Assembly: GCA_016713565.1 (NCBI GenBank)
Contig: JADJOX010000007.1
Location: 672,501-736,500, forward strand
Source: Ignavibacteriota bacterium
GTDB taxonomy: Bacteria > Bacteroidota > Ignavibacteria > Ignavibacteriales > Melioribacteraceae
Direction of reading: 5' to 3'
Length of the DNA: 64,000 bases
Below are positions 23,673 through 33,034 of this stretch, one piece after another. Below the pieces are notes generated by a model that was not told the origin of the DNA, searched no databases, and saw nothing but the letters and a program-made list of their open reading frames with translations. The position numbers and the translations under genes were made by a program. Position 1 is the stretch's first letter. Each line of letters opens with the position of its first letter.

Positions 23673-24626
23673 TTAACCTAAATAATTTTTTCTTTTGGGA
23701 AAAACGCCAAATATTCCGCCGGTATGAAGAAAAATAACTTTGTTATTTTTAGCATTTACAAAATTATCATTATAAGCAAAAAACGCTTTCCCGGTATAGG
23801 TCGGGTCTAATAAAATCCCGGTCTGAATGAAAAATTCTTTGAATAAATTTATTTTATTTTGGGAAATATTCTTATAACCTTCTTCGGAATAATTGTCTAA
23901 AATTTCCAAATTATTGTAATTAGGTTTTATCTTAAGATCAAATTCTTTGATATTTTCTTCAGCTAATTTTATTATATCTTCTTTTACAATTTCTTTTTTA
24001 TCGATTACGCTTATTCCAAATATCTTAAAATTAAGACCCAATAAAGTCTGCCCGACTAAAATTCCCGCTGCAGTTCCGCTGCTTCCGGTAGCTGTTACAA
24101 TTCCGTTAAATTTTTTCAGATTTGTTTGTCCGGCAAGTTCGCTTACAAAATTTATATAGCCCCAAATTCCTAAAGGCGAAGATCCGCCGGAAGGAATTAT
24201 GTAAGTCTTTAATTTCTTTTTAGAATATTCCGTTTGATCATCCAGCATTATTTGATCTACAGAATTGTACTCTTTTTTATTTAGAAATTTAATTTCCGCG
24301 CCTACAAATTTATCAAGAAATAAATTTCCATCGGGTTTTTGATTTGAGTTTCCCCAAAGAAAAAGTTTAGATTTAATTCCAATTGAAGCCGCGGATATGC
24401 AAGTTGCCCTTGCATGATTGGATTGGTCTCCGCCTCTTGTAAATACGTAATCGGCTTTTTTAATTTTTGCGTCGTAAAGCAAATACTCAAGCTTTCTTAC
24501 TTTATTTCCTGTTAATTCAACTCCGGTTAAATCATCTCGCTTAATAAAAAACTTATTCCCGTTAAATTGAATTTCTGAAAAAGGTGTGGGAATATTTGCC
24601 AATGAAATTTTTTTTGGAATTTTCAT
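23673..24626 (-). CDS. PLP enzyme of the D-cysteine desulfhydrase/ACC deaminase family
   Basis: The 317-residue protein is a fold-type II PLP enzyme. FFIKRDDLTGVELTGNKVRKLEYLL holds the lysine expected to bind PLP, followed by TRGGDQSNHARATCISAA and a glycine-rich phosphate loop TATGSSGTAAGILVG. This pattern is shared by D-cysteine desulfhydrase and 1-aminocyclopropane-1-carboxylate deaminase. The residues separating the two activities cannot be settled by eye, so no symbol is given. Its start overlaps the kdsB stop by 1 nt, and the B12-domain gene follows after 9 nt. Confidence 0.84.
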   Translation of the reverse strand: MKIPKKISLANIPTPFSEIQFNGNKFFIKRDDLTGVELTGNKVRKLEYLLYDAKIKKADYVFTRGGDQSNHARATCISAASIGIKSKLFLWGNSNQKPDGNLFLDKFVGAEIKFLNKKEYNSVDQIMLDDQTEYSKKKLKTYIIPSGGSSPLGIWGYINFVSELAGQTNLKKFNGIVTATGSSGTAAGILVGQTLLGLNFKIFGISVIDKKEIVKEDIIKLAEENIKEFDLKIKPNYNNLEILDNYSEEGYKNISQNKINLFKEFFIQTGILLDPTYTGKAFFAYNDNFVNAKNNKVIFLHTGGIFGVFPKRKNYLG

Positions 24627-25384
24627 TATTTATTTTCTAGAATTCTTTGATAATATAATTTTGCCATTTCCAAATCTTCTTCCGTATCAACAGAAATGCT
24701 TTCATGATCTGTAACAACGACTTTAATTCTCATTTGATTTTCCAACATTCTTAGCTGTTCTAGCTTTTCATATTTTTCCAAATCGGTTTGTTTTAACGTT
24801 GTAAACTCGAGTAATTTATCCTTTCGATATACATAAAGACCAATATGTTTATAAATATCCGCCATTCTTAATTTTTGTTTATCGGAAACGGCTTCTCTTA
24901 CAAAAGGAATTGGACTGCGTGAGAAATAAAGCGCATAATTGTTATAATCAAAAACAACTTTTACAACATTGGGTGAATTCATTTCATCCACCGTTTGAAT
25001 TTTCTTTACCAACGTAGAAACCGACACGCTTTTATCAAACAATAACGGTTCAACAGCTTCATCAATCATTTTTCCAGGAATAAAAGGTTCATCGCCTTGA
25101 ATATTTACAATAATTTCCGCGGTAAATAATTTTCTTGCGACATAAGCAATTCTATCGCTACCTGTTTCTAAATCCTTTGGAGTCATTTCAACTTGAGGAC
25201 AGAATTTTTTTGCTTCTTCGTAAACTCTTTCATCATCAACAGCAATAACTACATCCGATAATAACTTTGATTTCATTGCACTTTCGTAAGTGTGCTGCAG
25301 CATTGGTTTATCGCCAATTAGTTTAAGCGGTTTACCATGAAGTCTTGTTGAGGCAAATCTTGCCGGTATTATTCCAATTATCAT
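24626..25384 (-). CDS. kdsB: 3-deoxy-manno-octulosonate cytidylyltransferase KdsB
   Basis: KdsB activates Kdo as CMP-Kdo, the donor for the LPS inner core. The 252-residue protein has the nucleotidyltransferase start IIPARFASTRLHGKPL, AVDDERVYEEA, EMTPKDLETGSDRIAY, VNIQGDEPFIPG and IGLYVYRKDKLLEF, with a late EDLEMAK segment. Length and motifs are those of KdsB. It lies 1 nt after gatC and overlaps the PLP-enzyme gene by 1 nt. It is encoded apart from kdsA/kdsD but only about 4 kb away on the same strand. Confidence 0.96.
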   Translation of the reverse strand: MIIGIIPARFASTRLHGKPLKLIGDKPMLQHTYESAMKSKLLSDVVIAVDDERVYEEAKKFCPQVEMTPKDLETGSDRIAYVARKLFTAEIIVNIQGDEPFIPGKMIDEAVEPLLFDKSVSVSTLVKKIQTVDEMNSPNVVKVVFDYNNYALYFSRSPIPFVREAVSDKQKLRMADIYKHIGLYVYRKDKLLEFTTLKQTDLEKYEKLEQLRMLENQMRIKVVVTDHESISVDTEEDLEMAKLYYQRILENK

Positions 25385-25385
25385 T

Positions 25386-25682
25386 TTATTTACTTTGATT
25401 GATTACTTTCGGAACTTTAAAATGCTCATTTGTTTTATCCGGTGCATTTTTCAATGCTTCTTCTCTAAGAGTACTTTCTTTTAAAACATCTTCTCTAAAA
25501 ACATTAGAATTTTCTATTGGATGCGAAAGCGGTTTTATATTTTCAGTATCAAGTTCATTCAACTTTTCCATATAGTTTAAAATTTGATTCATTTCGTTTG
25601 TATAATTTCCAATTTCTTCTTCGGTAAATTCTAATCTTGCAAGAACGGCAATTTTCTTTACATCTTCTTTTGATACTGACAT
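25386..25682 (-). CDS. gatC: Asp-tRNA(Asn)/Glu-tRNA(Gln) amidotransferase subunit C
   Basis: GatC is the small stabilising subunit of the GatCAB complex that amidates mischarged Glu-tRNA(Gln) or Asp-tRNA(Asn). The 98-residue sequence has the standard start VSKEDVKKIAVLARLEFTEEE, then MNQILNYMEKLNELDTENIKPLSHP, FREDVLKES and a final FKVPKVI. GatA and GatB are not in the window. It is 9 nt downstream of the frameshifted M48 protease and 1 nt upstream of kdsB. Confidence 0.93.
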   Translation of the reverse strand: MSVSKEDVKKIAVLARLEFTEEEIGNYTNEMNQILNYMEKLNELDTENIKPLSHPIENSNVFREDVLKESTLREEALKNAPDKTNEHFKVPKVINQSK

Positions 25683-25691
25683 TTTATTCTC

Positions 25692-26784
25692 TTAAATTTT
25701 AATTGATTCAATAAACGCGACTCTTTTTTTTATTGAAGGATGACTATAAAAAAACCACTCGACAAAAGGATGCGGTTCTTTATCACCTAAATTCTGTTCT
25801 GTTAATTTATCTAAAGTTTTGATAAAAACATCTTTTTTATTTGTACTTAATATCGCGTATTCATCTGCTTCATGTTCGTATTTTCTGGAAATAATATTTG
25901 TTAAAGGCGTTTGAATTAAACCTATTAACATTCCCCACAAAGATAAAATAGGGAGTGCCGCAATTTGTGAAATGCTTGTAAATCCAAACCAGCTTAAAGA
26001 ATTTGAATACAAAATAGAAAGTATATAAAGTGTTGCGAAACTTAAAACTGTCCCCAAAATAATATTTTTTATAATATGTTTATGTTTGTAGTGACCTAAC
26101 TCATGGGCAATTACCGTTTCAATTTCATCGTTGGAAAATTCATTGGTCAATGTATCGCCAAGAAGAATTTTTTTTGTTTTGCCGAATCCAGTAAAAGCCG
26201 CATTTGCCTTTTTTTGTGTTTTTACTCATGTTGAATTTAAAAATATTTTCAACTTTAAGATTAACATTTTGAGATAGTTTAAAAATTCTATTTCGCAAAT
26301 CTTCATCTTCAATTGGAGTAACTTTATAAAAAATAGGTAAAATAATTATTGGAACTATTTTAGCCAAAATAACTGATACAAAAAATATTAAAATTGAAAA
26401 CGGAAGCCACCACATTTCCTGATAGAAATTCAATATAAAATAAAAAAGAAGTAACAACGGAAGTCCTATAATTCCACCGACAAGAGTAGCTTTTGCATTT
26501 TCCCAAATCCAAGCAAAAAATGTTTGATTAGATAATTTGTATTTGTGTTCTAATATAAAATCCGTATACAAATTCATTGGGAAGAAAATAATTGAAATCG
26601 CCGAGCCGCTGATAATTATATACATTATCAAAACAATATATTTTGATTCAAATATTGAATTAAGATAGTTTTCCAAGTCATCACTTAATCCGGTCATTAA
26701 AAATGCTAAAATCAAGAAAAATGTTAAAACCGATTTTGCTATTCCGAAACCTAAGTTAATGTTGTTGTATTTTTTTGAGTCCAT
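25692..26784 (-). pseudogene. M48 Ste24-like CAAX protease, frameshifted at an A7 run
   Basis: Two minus-strand frames together make one Ste24/HtpX-like M48 membrane protease of about 360 residues. The first (26784-26140) carries several membrane helices and ends in a wrong frame after KFNMSKNTKK. The second (to 25692) continues with NEFSNDEIETVIAHELGHYKHKH, the zinc motif HELGH, and EHEADEYA, the third ligand. The break lies at a run of seven T on the plus strand (26209-26215, A7 on the coding strand). Six A would restore KKANAAFTGFGKTKKILLGD, typical for the family. It may be a pseudogene, a sequencing indel or a site of transcriptional slippage. It is followed by gatC after 9 nt. Confidence 0.85.
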
Positions 26785-27054
26785 TATTTTGAATATTTCA
26801 TGAAATTAAAGTTCAAATTTACATTTTTTTTTGGTAAGGCGCTTTTTAGAAGTAGTAATTAATGATTTACAACAAAGTAAAAAGTTTAACTAAATTTTTA
26901 ATTTTTGCAATGAAGAGAACAAGAAATTCCAATAAAAAAATCAGATTTCTTCAATTTCTTTTTTAGAACAAAGTACGTTCTTTCAATAAAAATTTATTAT
27001 TTGCTTAAAAATCAGCAGATATTTTTATTCATCGAATTTATAAAAATAAAATCC

Positions 27055-29172
27055 TTACATTTCTTTTTCGGCTTCTAAAATTCTATCCTTTACAAAAAGA
27101 CCTTTTTCAATATGCTGCTTTCTAATGTAAACAATTCCATTTTCTTTATGGGGTTCACCATAAACTGTATGGCATGATTTCAATCCGCCCAAGTATTTTC
27201 TCTTATCGGTTATATAAACCAAATCACCGACTTCAGCAGCCATTTTATTCATATCGTGCTGTGAAAAATTAATAATATCATTGTTATCAGATTCTACCAA
27301 TTTCCATTTAACTTCTACATTTTCTCCTTCTCTTTCATTCAGTTTTCTTCCTTTAAACCATTCTTTGGCAGTATGAATTGACCAAATTGTCAAACCTTTG
27401 GTCTGAGCTTCAGCGTCATATTTTACATAATAAGTTGTTGCTAGAGCAACCAAAGCTGCCATAAAAAAGGTTATGATAAAAAGAGGGAAAAATGGAATAA
27501 TAGATAGTTTCAATAATGCATTTAAAATATCAAAAACGACTATAACCGCAATAAAAGTTACAATTATGGTCATAATAAAATTATGATTTTTATTCTTCTT
27601 TAATTTTGTAACCGTTTTTTTAAGTTGATTTTGCAAAAGTGTTGCTCCAACTGCTACTAAGGTACAAACAATCAAATTATATAACGCAGCCATATAAGTA
27701 AAAGGATGCAAAGGATCATACGGAGTTCCGTGAGCAATCGGCTGAATCAATTCTAAAGGATATCGGTTTCCAAGAAGCATAAGCGAAATACCGCCTAAAA
27801 TTGTGGTAACTAAAGCAGCAGGTGTAAATTTTTTCCAAAACACACCGAAGAAAATGGCAATCATTAAAGGAGGAGTTAAAGTCGCATGAAAGAAAGCATG
27901 CGCTTGATAAACAGTCGGATAAGAACTAAAAGCATAAACAGCGATAACACCCAACAAAGTAAACGCAACAGTGGCGCCTCTTGCAACAACCATTGCCCTT
28001 TTTTCATCAACCGGATCTTCCTTTTTTACTTTTTTCGTCCAAATTCTAATTGATTTATCAACATCATTTACCCAAATTGCCGCAGCTGCATTAAGCAATG
28101 TTGCAACGGTTGACATCAACGCCGCGGCGATTGCAGCAATAATAAAACCAAAAACACCGGGTCCAGTTAAAATATTCGCAACGACAACAAAAATTTCATC
28201 CGCGGATGTTGCGGCTGGAATTACTTCTGGAAATTTAATCGAAATAGCTTTAGCAATCCAACCTCCACCTCCAACAACAAGAGCTGAAATTGGCAGCATA
28301 AAAATTATATTAATAGTGGCAGCTTTTCTTCCTTCATGTACATTTTTGGTAGCCATAAATCTCATGATTAAGCCCATGTTCATGAACAAAAACCCTACAG
28401 AGCCGGCAATTCCGTCTTCCCAAAAAGTTCCAACGGAGTTAAATTCCGCGGGTGTATTGAATCCCGCAAAAGGCAATTTCCAAGCTGTCGGCAATGCGTT
28501 CCAAAATGAATCCCATCCGCCTACATAAGCAATTCCAAGAAAAAACACAATAAACCCAGCGGTTAAAAGCATTAAACCTTGAATTAGGTCAGTAAAAATT
28601 ACAGCTGTTTGACCTCCAAATGTTATATAAATTCCGGTTACAATTGCTGTAACCCAAATTAAATTCATAAGCGTAAAATGAATTTGAATTCCTAAAATTG
28701 TAACATATTCTGGCATCAACGGCAATATAGCTTTGCCCATGGTTAAAAAACCAATTCCGACATAGCCCACTAAATAAAGAAGCTGCAAAATTGTAACTAA
28801 AAATCTTGCCGAAGGAGAAAATCTTCTTTCGAAATATTCGGGAATTGACCGAATTCTTGAATAAACGATTATCGGCAGCCAGCCGAACAGAAAAAACGGG
28901 ACAAAAAACCAATCATTAATGTATGACATTGACGACGAGAAGCCGTATTTGTAACCCATTGCGGAATATTTCACAAAACTATGACTACTGATTCCGGTTG
29001 CAAGGATCGACATTGCAATAATCCACCAGGAAAATCTTCTGCCGCCGAAAAAGAAATCATTTGTATCGTTATTATATTTTGCAAAGTAAGTGCCGAATAA
29101 TAACATTGAAATCATGTAAATAACCAGGACAACCCAGTCTAAATCTGTACCGATACTGTGTATTTGGTTCAT
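27055..29172 (-). CDS. Sodium:solute symporter (SSS family)
   Basis: A large membrane protein of about 705 residues with 13 or more helices of the SSS/LeuT-like fold. DWVVLVIYMISMLLFGTYFA and DTNDFFFGGRRFSWW at the start, then GFLTMGKAILP and a SAAIWVNDVDKSIR-like helix (ALLNAAAAIWVNDVDK), are typical of SGLT-type symporters, which use sodium to import sugars, acids or inositol. The last 90 or so residues form a polar cytoplasmic tail. The ATG at 29172 with a GAGAG ribosome-like site is preferred over a TTG 27 nt upstream. A 70-residue membrane protein gene lies 7 nt upstream. Substrate unknown. Confidence 0.9.
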   Translation of the reverse strand: MNQIHSIGTDLDWVVLVIYMISMLLFGTYFAKYNNDTNDFFFGGRRFSWWIIAMSILATGISSHSFVKYSAMGYKYGFSSSMSYINDWFFVPFFLFGWLPIIVYSRIRSIPEYFERRFSPSARFLVTILQLLYLVGYVGIGFLTMGKAILPLMPEYVTILGIQIHFTLMNLIWVTAIVTGIYITFGGQTAVIFTDLIQGLMLLTAGFIVFFLGIAYVGGWDSFWNALPTAWKLPFAGFNTPAEFNSVGTFWEDGIAGSVGFLFMNMGLIMRFMATKNVHEGRKAATINIIFMLPISALVVGGGGWIAKAISIKFPEVIPAATSADEIFVVVANILTGPGVFGFIIAAIAAALMSTVATLLNAAAAIWVNDVDKSIRIWTKKVKKEDPVDEKRAMVVARGATVAFTLLGVIAVYAFSSYPTVYQAHAFFHATLTPPLMIAIFFGVFWKKFTPAALVTTILGGISLMLLGNRYPLELIQPIAHGTPYDPLHPFTYMAALYNLIVCTLVAVGATLLQNQLKKTVTKLKKNKNHNFIMTIIVTFIAVIVVFDILNALLKLSIIPFFPLFIITFFMAALVALATTYYVKYDAEAQTKGLTIWSIHTAKEWFKGRKLNEREGENVEVKWKLVESDNNDIINFSQHDMNKMAAEVGDLVYITDKRKYLGGLKSCHTVYGEPHKENGIVYIRKQHIEKGLFVKDRILEAEKEM

Positions 29173-29179
29173 AAATCTC

Positions 29180-29392
29180 TCAAAAATATAGTGCAGCAAT
29201 TATTAAAGTTGCGTGGATGAAAACAAAATAAAAATAACCAAATATTAGAACTTTCCACCAAAAACGGTCGCGTTTTAATCTCATATCAATTGCTTTGGTT
29301 TTTCTAATGATGATCATTCCTGTAAGAAAAAAAATTCCGCCCCCCACATATAAATAAATAAATGGTAACCAACTGTCAAAAAATGAAGGCAT
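29180..29392 (-). CDS. Small two-helix membrane protein preceding the SSS symporter
   Basis: The 70-residue protein has two hydrophobic stretches (about 8-27 and 47-68) separated by a strongly basic loop (RKTKAIDMRLKRDRFWW). It is encoded 7 nt upstream of the symporter and has no other neighbour on its strand, so the two are almost surely co-expressed. Some SSS transporters (such as those next to YjcH- or YhdT-type proteins) have small membrane partners with two helices. By analogy this may be a small subunit, but I recognise no family. It could also affect only folding of the transporter. Confidence 0.62.
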   Translation of the reverse strand: MPSFFDSWLPFIYLYVGGGIFFLTGMIIIRKTKAIDMRLKRDRFWWKVLIFGYFYFVFIHATLIIAALYF

Positions 29393-29667
29393 ATTAACGC
29401 TCTTAAATTATTTTGTTAAGTTATATAATGTTCTTTTATAAAATTAAGGAAGGGTGCATAGAGTTGCAAACTATAATATTATAAAATTCACCTCAATTTA
29501 TAAATTTTCGCTGAATTCAGTAAATTCTAAAAAAAAGTTAATTTCTAAATATTTCTTTTCAATATGTTTTAATGCAAATCTCTATTAAAAACATTGCATT
29601 TCAACTGTGGTGTTTCTAACTTTATTAGCTAAAATTTTTTACTTTCGAAACAAAGGAGTAGTTTAAA

Positions 29668-31755
29668 ATGGGAATGATGGCAAGAATGAGAAGTCTTGCT
29701 CCATGGTTTATTATTACAGTTGGAGGACTTTTTGTATTATTTATGGTTCTATCAGATTCAAAGGTTTCTGATATTATTGGTAAAAGAACCAACGATGTTG
29801 GATCAATAAATGGAGTTCCGGTTTCATATCAAGAATATTCTAATTTAATTGAACAATATAGAAAAGATCAAGCCAAAAGAACTGGACAAGAAATACCGGA
29901 AGTGCAAATGGACGCTTTCCGAGATCAAGTTTGGGAAAATTTGGTAGCGCAAAAACTTATTGAAGAAAAAATTAAGGAATTGGGAATTACAGTTACCGAT
30001 CAAGAAATACTAGATATTATTCAAGGTCCAAATCCACCTCAAATTATTACACAATATTTTATTGATTCCACAGGTAAATTTAATCGTCAGGCATATGATC
30101 AAGCGATTTATGATCCGCAAAATAAAAATGCTATGATCCAAACCGAGGCAATTGTTAAGCAACAGTTGATTCAGCAAAAGCTCGCAAGTTTTCTAAACGC
30201 GTCGGTAATTGTAAGCGATGATGACGTTAAAAACTCGTTTATTCAGCAAAATATGAAAATTTCTTCTGAATATGCTTTTATAGACATTAATACTATAGCA
30301 GATAATGAAGTACAGGTTAGTGATAATGATTTAGAAGAATATTACAAAAAAAATCCGAAAGAATTTGAAGTTGAAGCTCAACGTGAATTAAAATATGTAC
30401 TTTTCAGCAATGGTCCCACAAAAGACGATTCATTAAGTGTAAAATCTAACCTTGAAGCAATTGCCAAGAAAATTTCCGGAGATACTACAACATTTAAATC
30501 ATATGTTCAAATTTATTCGGAAAAACCATATTCATTAGATACTGTTTCTATAACAATGTTAGGCGGTAAAGCCGGTTCATTGGTATCTAAAGCCGAAAAA
30601 GGCAGTTTAATTGGTCCGGTTTTAACAAATGAAGGTTATGTAATTTACAAATTGGAAAATACTTTAGACAGCAAAGATTCTTATGTAAGAGCGTCTCATA
30701 TATTAGTTAAAACGGGTCAAGATGAAAATGCGGCAAAAACTAAAATTGACGGAATATATAATCAATTGATGAAAGGCGCAAACTTTGAAACTACGGCAAA
30801 GCAAGTCTCTGAAGATGGAAGCGCAAAAAATGGCGGTGATTTGGGTTGGTTTGGAAAAGGACAAATGGTAAAAGAATTTGAAAATGCGGCTTTCAGCGGT
30901 AAAATTGGTGAAATTCAAAAACCTGTTAAAAGTCAATTTGGTTACCATATTATTAAAGTAACCGGCAAAAGCGATAAAAAGTACGTAGTTGAAAAAATTG
31001 TAAATGAAATAAAAGCTTCGGCAACAACATTGGATAAAGCATATGATAAAGCCAATGATTTCGCTTACATTGCTAAAAAGAACGGTTTTGAATCGGAAGC
31101 CGGATTACTTAGTTTGGTTATAAAAGATACGCCTCCGATAATGGAGAAATCCAAATTTATTCCGGGAATCGGCTCAAATATGGCCATTGTAAAATTTGCG
31201 TTTGAAAACGGAGTAGATGAGGTTAGTCCAGTATTCAAAGTTCCAGCGGGATATATTATTGAGACAGTTTCAAAAATTACAAATGCCGGTAAAAAATCAT
31301 TTGATGAAGTAAAAGAAATTATTAAATCGAAAGTTATAAAAGAGAAAAAGTTTGAAAAAGCTAAAACAATTAGTGAAAATATTAAAAACAAAATCGGCAG
31401 CTCAGAAAACTTAAGTATGGCGACTGAAGTTTACGCAAAAGCAAAAGTTTCTGGCGCTTCAAATTATTCTCCAAACGGAAATGTTCCAGGCGTTGGCAGA
31501 GATTTGGCATTCACTCAAGCTACTTTAGATGCAAAAATAAATGAAATAACCGATCCTGTTAAAGGTGTAAGAGGTTATTTTCTAATTAAAGTAACCGAAA
31601 GAACCCCAATTGATTCTACAATTTTCTCAATTCAGAAAAACTCAATTAGAGAAAATCTTTTAACTCAAAAGAAAAATATGGTTTTCTCGGAATGGATAGA
31701 AGGCTTAAAGAAAGACGCAGATATTGAGGATAATAGATATTTATTCTTCAGATAA
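29668..31755 (+). CDS. PpiD/SurA-type membrane-anchored peptidyl-prolyl isomerase
   Basis: The 695-residue protein is an inner-membrane-anchored periplasmic foldase. One membrane helix (about 10-28) is followed by a SurA_N-type chaperone domain (INGVPVSYQEYSNLIEQY to about 190) and a parvulin PPIase domain at about 340-435 (RASHILVKTG, GANFETTAKQVSEDGSAKNGG, LGWFGKGQMVKEFENAAF, QFGYHIIKVTG). A second, degenerate rotamase-like repeat lies near the C-terminus. It should help fold outer-membrane proteins. The start is well defined, with AAAGGAG 10 nt before the ATG. A good terminator follows, so it is probably transcribed alone. Confidence 0.9.
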   Translation: MGMMARMRSLAPWFIITVGGLFVLFMVLSDSKVSDIIGKRTNDVGSINGVPVSYQEYSNLIEQYRKDQAKRTGQEIPEVQMDAFRDQVWENLVAQKLIEEKIKELGITVTDQEILDIIQGPNPPQIITQYFIDSTGKFNRQAYDQAIYDPQNKNAMIQTEAIVKQQLIQQKLASFLNASVIVSDDDVKNSFIQQNMKISSEYAFIDINTIADNEVQVSDNDLEEYYKKNPKEFEVEAQRELKYVLFSNGPTKDDSLSVKSNLEAIAKKISGDTTTFKSYVQIYSEKPYSLDTVSITMLGGKAGSLVSKAEKGSLIGPVLTNEGYVIYKLENTLDSKDSYVRASHILVKTGQDENAAKTKIDGIYNQLMKGANFETTAKQVSEDGSAKNGGDLGWFGKGQMVKEFENAAFSGKIGEIQKPVKSQFGYHIIKVTGKSDKKYVVEKIVNEIKASATTLDKAYDKANDFAYIAKKNGFESEAGLLSLVIKDTPPIMEKSKFIPGIGSNMAIVKFAFENGVDEVSPVFKVPAGYIIETVSKITNAGKKSFDEVKEIIKSKVIKEKKFEKAKTISENIKNKIGSSENLSMATEVYAKAKVSGASNYSPNGNVPGVGRDLAFTQATLDAKINEITDPVKGVRGYFLIKVTERTPIDSTIFSIQKNSIRENLLTQKKNMVFSEWIEGLKKDADIEDNRYLFFR

Positions 31756-31787
31756 TAAATATTATAAAAATCAAATATGATTTACCG

Positions 31788-31810
31788 AAGGCATCTTAAT
31801 GATGCCTTTT
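31788..31810 (+). terminator. Rho-independent terminator of the ppiD-like gene
   Basis: aaggcatc (31788-31795) pairs perfectly with gatgcctt (31801-31808) around a 5-nt loop, and T-rich sequence (ttttttatt) follows. It starts 33 nt after the stop codon and is the clearest intrinsic terminator in the window. The remaining bases up to 32005 show nothing I can name. Confidence 0.85.
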
Positions 31811-32005
31811 TTATTATATATAATTTTGTAACTTCATTAAATTTCATGAAGTTTTATAAAGTTCAGAGAAATATAATTTGATAGGCAAATCTAAATAAAA
31901 TAATATTTTTTAACTGCGAATGTGAGGCTGGAACTTATTGGAAATATCAAAATTTATTATTTACGAAATAACGGATATAAATAAAATTAATTTATCTATA
32001 TCCAT

Positions 32006-32998
32006 TTATTTTGAAAGTAATATAACGGTATAATATACTATCATTGCAATAAATGCAGAAATAGGAATTGTTAAAACCCAAGCCCAAACTAAATTATATG
32101 TAACTTTCCATCTAACTGCCGATAATCTTTTAGTAATTCCCGCGCCAATAATGCAGCCAGTTATTGTATGAGTTGTACTCACCGGGATTCCGGCTAATGC
32201 AGTAGCGAATAAAGTAATTGCTCCAGCTGACTCCGCGCTAAAACCTTCAAATGGTCTTAGCTTTGTAATTTTTTGCCCCATTGTTTTAACTATTCTCCAA
32301 CCACCGGAAAGAGTTCCTAAAGCAATTGCAGCATGGCAGGCTAAAACAACCCAAAGTGGTATTTCATCATTCGGCATAAGCTGCCCGGTAGAAATTAATG
32401 CGACAAAAATAATTCCCATCATTTTTTGAGCGTCGTTGGAACCGTGCCCCAAACTATACGCCGCGGATGAAAGCAACTGAAGTTTCCTAAAATATTTATC
32501 CACTCTAGAAGGGCTGAAATCTTTAACAATGTGTAAAACCATAATTGAAAAAATTATAGAAATAATAATTCCAATAAGCGGAGCAAGAAAAATAAAAGCT
32601 ATAATTTTTAAGACTTCGGGAATAAAAATTGCGCTGACTCCCGCTTTTGACATCGCTGCGCCAACAAATCCGCCAACCATTGTATGAGATGAACTTGAAG
32701 GAATTCCCCACCACCAAGTTAACAGATTCCAAATTATAGCGGCAACCAAACCGCTTCCAATTACAGTTAAATCAACAACTTCCGTTCTTACAATACCTTT
32801 TCCAACTGTATTTGCGACATGCAATCCCAAAATTAAAAAAGCAACAAAATTAAAAAATGCCGCCCAAATTACAGCAAGTCTCGGAGTTAAAACTTGTGTT
32901 GAAACAACCGTAGCTATTGAATTTGCGGCATCATGAAAGCCGTTTATAAAATCGAAAGCTAGAGCCAAAAAAATTATTATTATAAGTGTTGTCATCAT
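32006..32998 (-). CDS. PiT-family inorganic phosphate transporter
   Basis: The 330-residue membrane protein carries the two PiT repeats: GFHDAANSIATVVSTQVL near the N-terminus and VSTTHTITGCIIGAGITKR near the C-terminus. Between them are several helices, a PSSSSHTMVGGFVGAA segment and an LGHGSNDAQKMMGII motif. PiT proteins import metal-phosphate with protons or sodium. The protein is shorter than E. coli PitA because the central loop is small, as in many bacteria. A DUF47 accessory protein lies 36 nt upstream in the same direction. Confidence 0.95.
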   Translation of the reverse strand: MMTTLIIIIFLALAFDFINGFHDAANSIATVVSTQVLTPRLAVIWAAFFNFVAFLILGLHVANTVGKGIVRTEVVDLTVIGSGLVAAIIWNLLTWWWGIPSSSSHTMVGGFVGAAMSKAGVSAIFIPEVLKIIAFIFLAPLIGIIISIIFSIMVLHIVKDFSPSRVDKYFRKLQLLSSAAYSLGHGSNDAQKMMGIIFVALISTGQLMPNDEIPLWVVLACHAAIALGTLSGGWRIVKTMGQKITKLRPFEGFSAESAGAITLFATALAGIPVSTTHTITGCIIGAGITKRLSAVRWKVTYNLVWAWVLTIPISAFIAMIVYYTVILLSK

Positions 32999-33034
32999 TT
33001 TTTAGATATTTTATATTTGAAAAATTTTAAGTGC

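Noticed and set aside
26209..26215. Programmed -1 ribosomal frameshift at the A7 run of the M48 gene
   Set aside because: The second half needs a net +1 shift, not -1, so a classic slippery-heptamer -1 site does not explain it. Slippage in transcription, an indel or decay remain.
26965..26981. agaac...gttct inverted repeat downstream of the symporter as a terminator
   Set aside because: The arms are only 5 bp, and on the symporter strand the hairpin is followed by A-rich, not T-rich, sequence.
27971..28528. 185-codon open frame on the plus strand opposite the SSS symporter gene
   Set aside because: It lies wholly inside the clear symporter gene, has no ribosome site or recognisable domain, and its composition (many Ala/Thr/Ile) mirrors the hydrophobic protein on the other strand.
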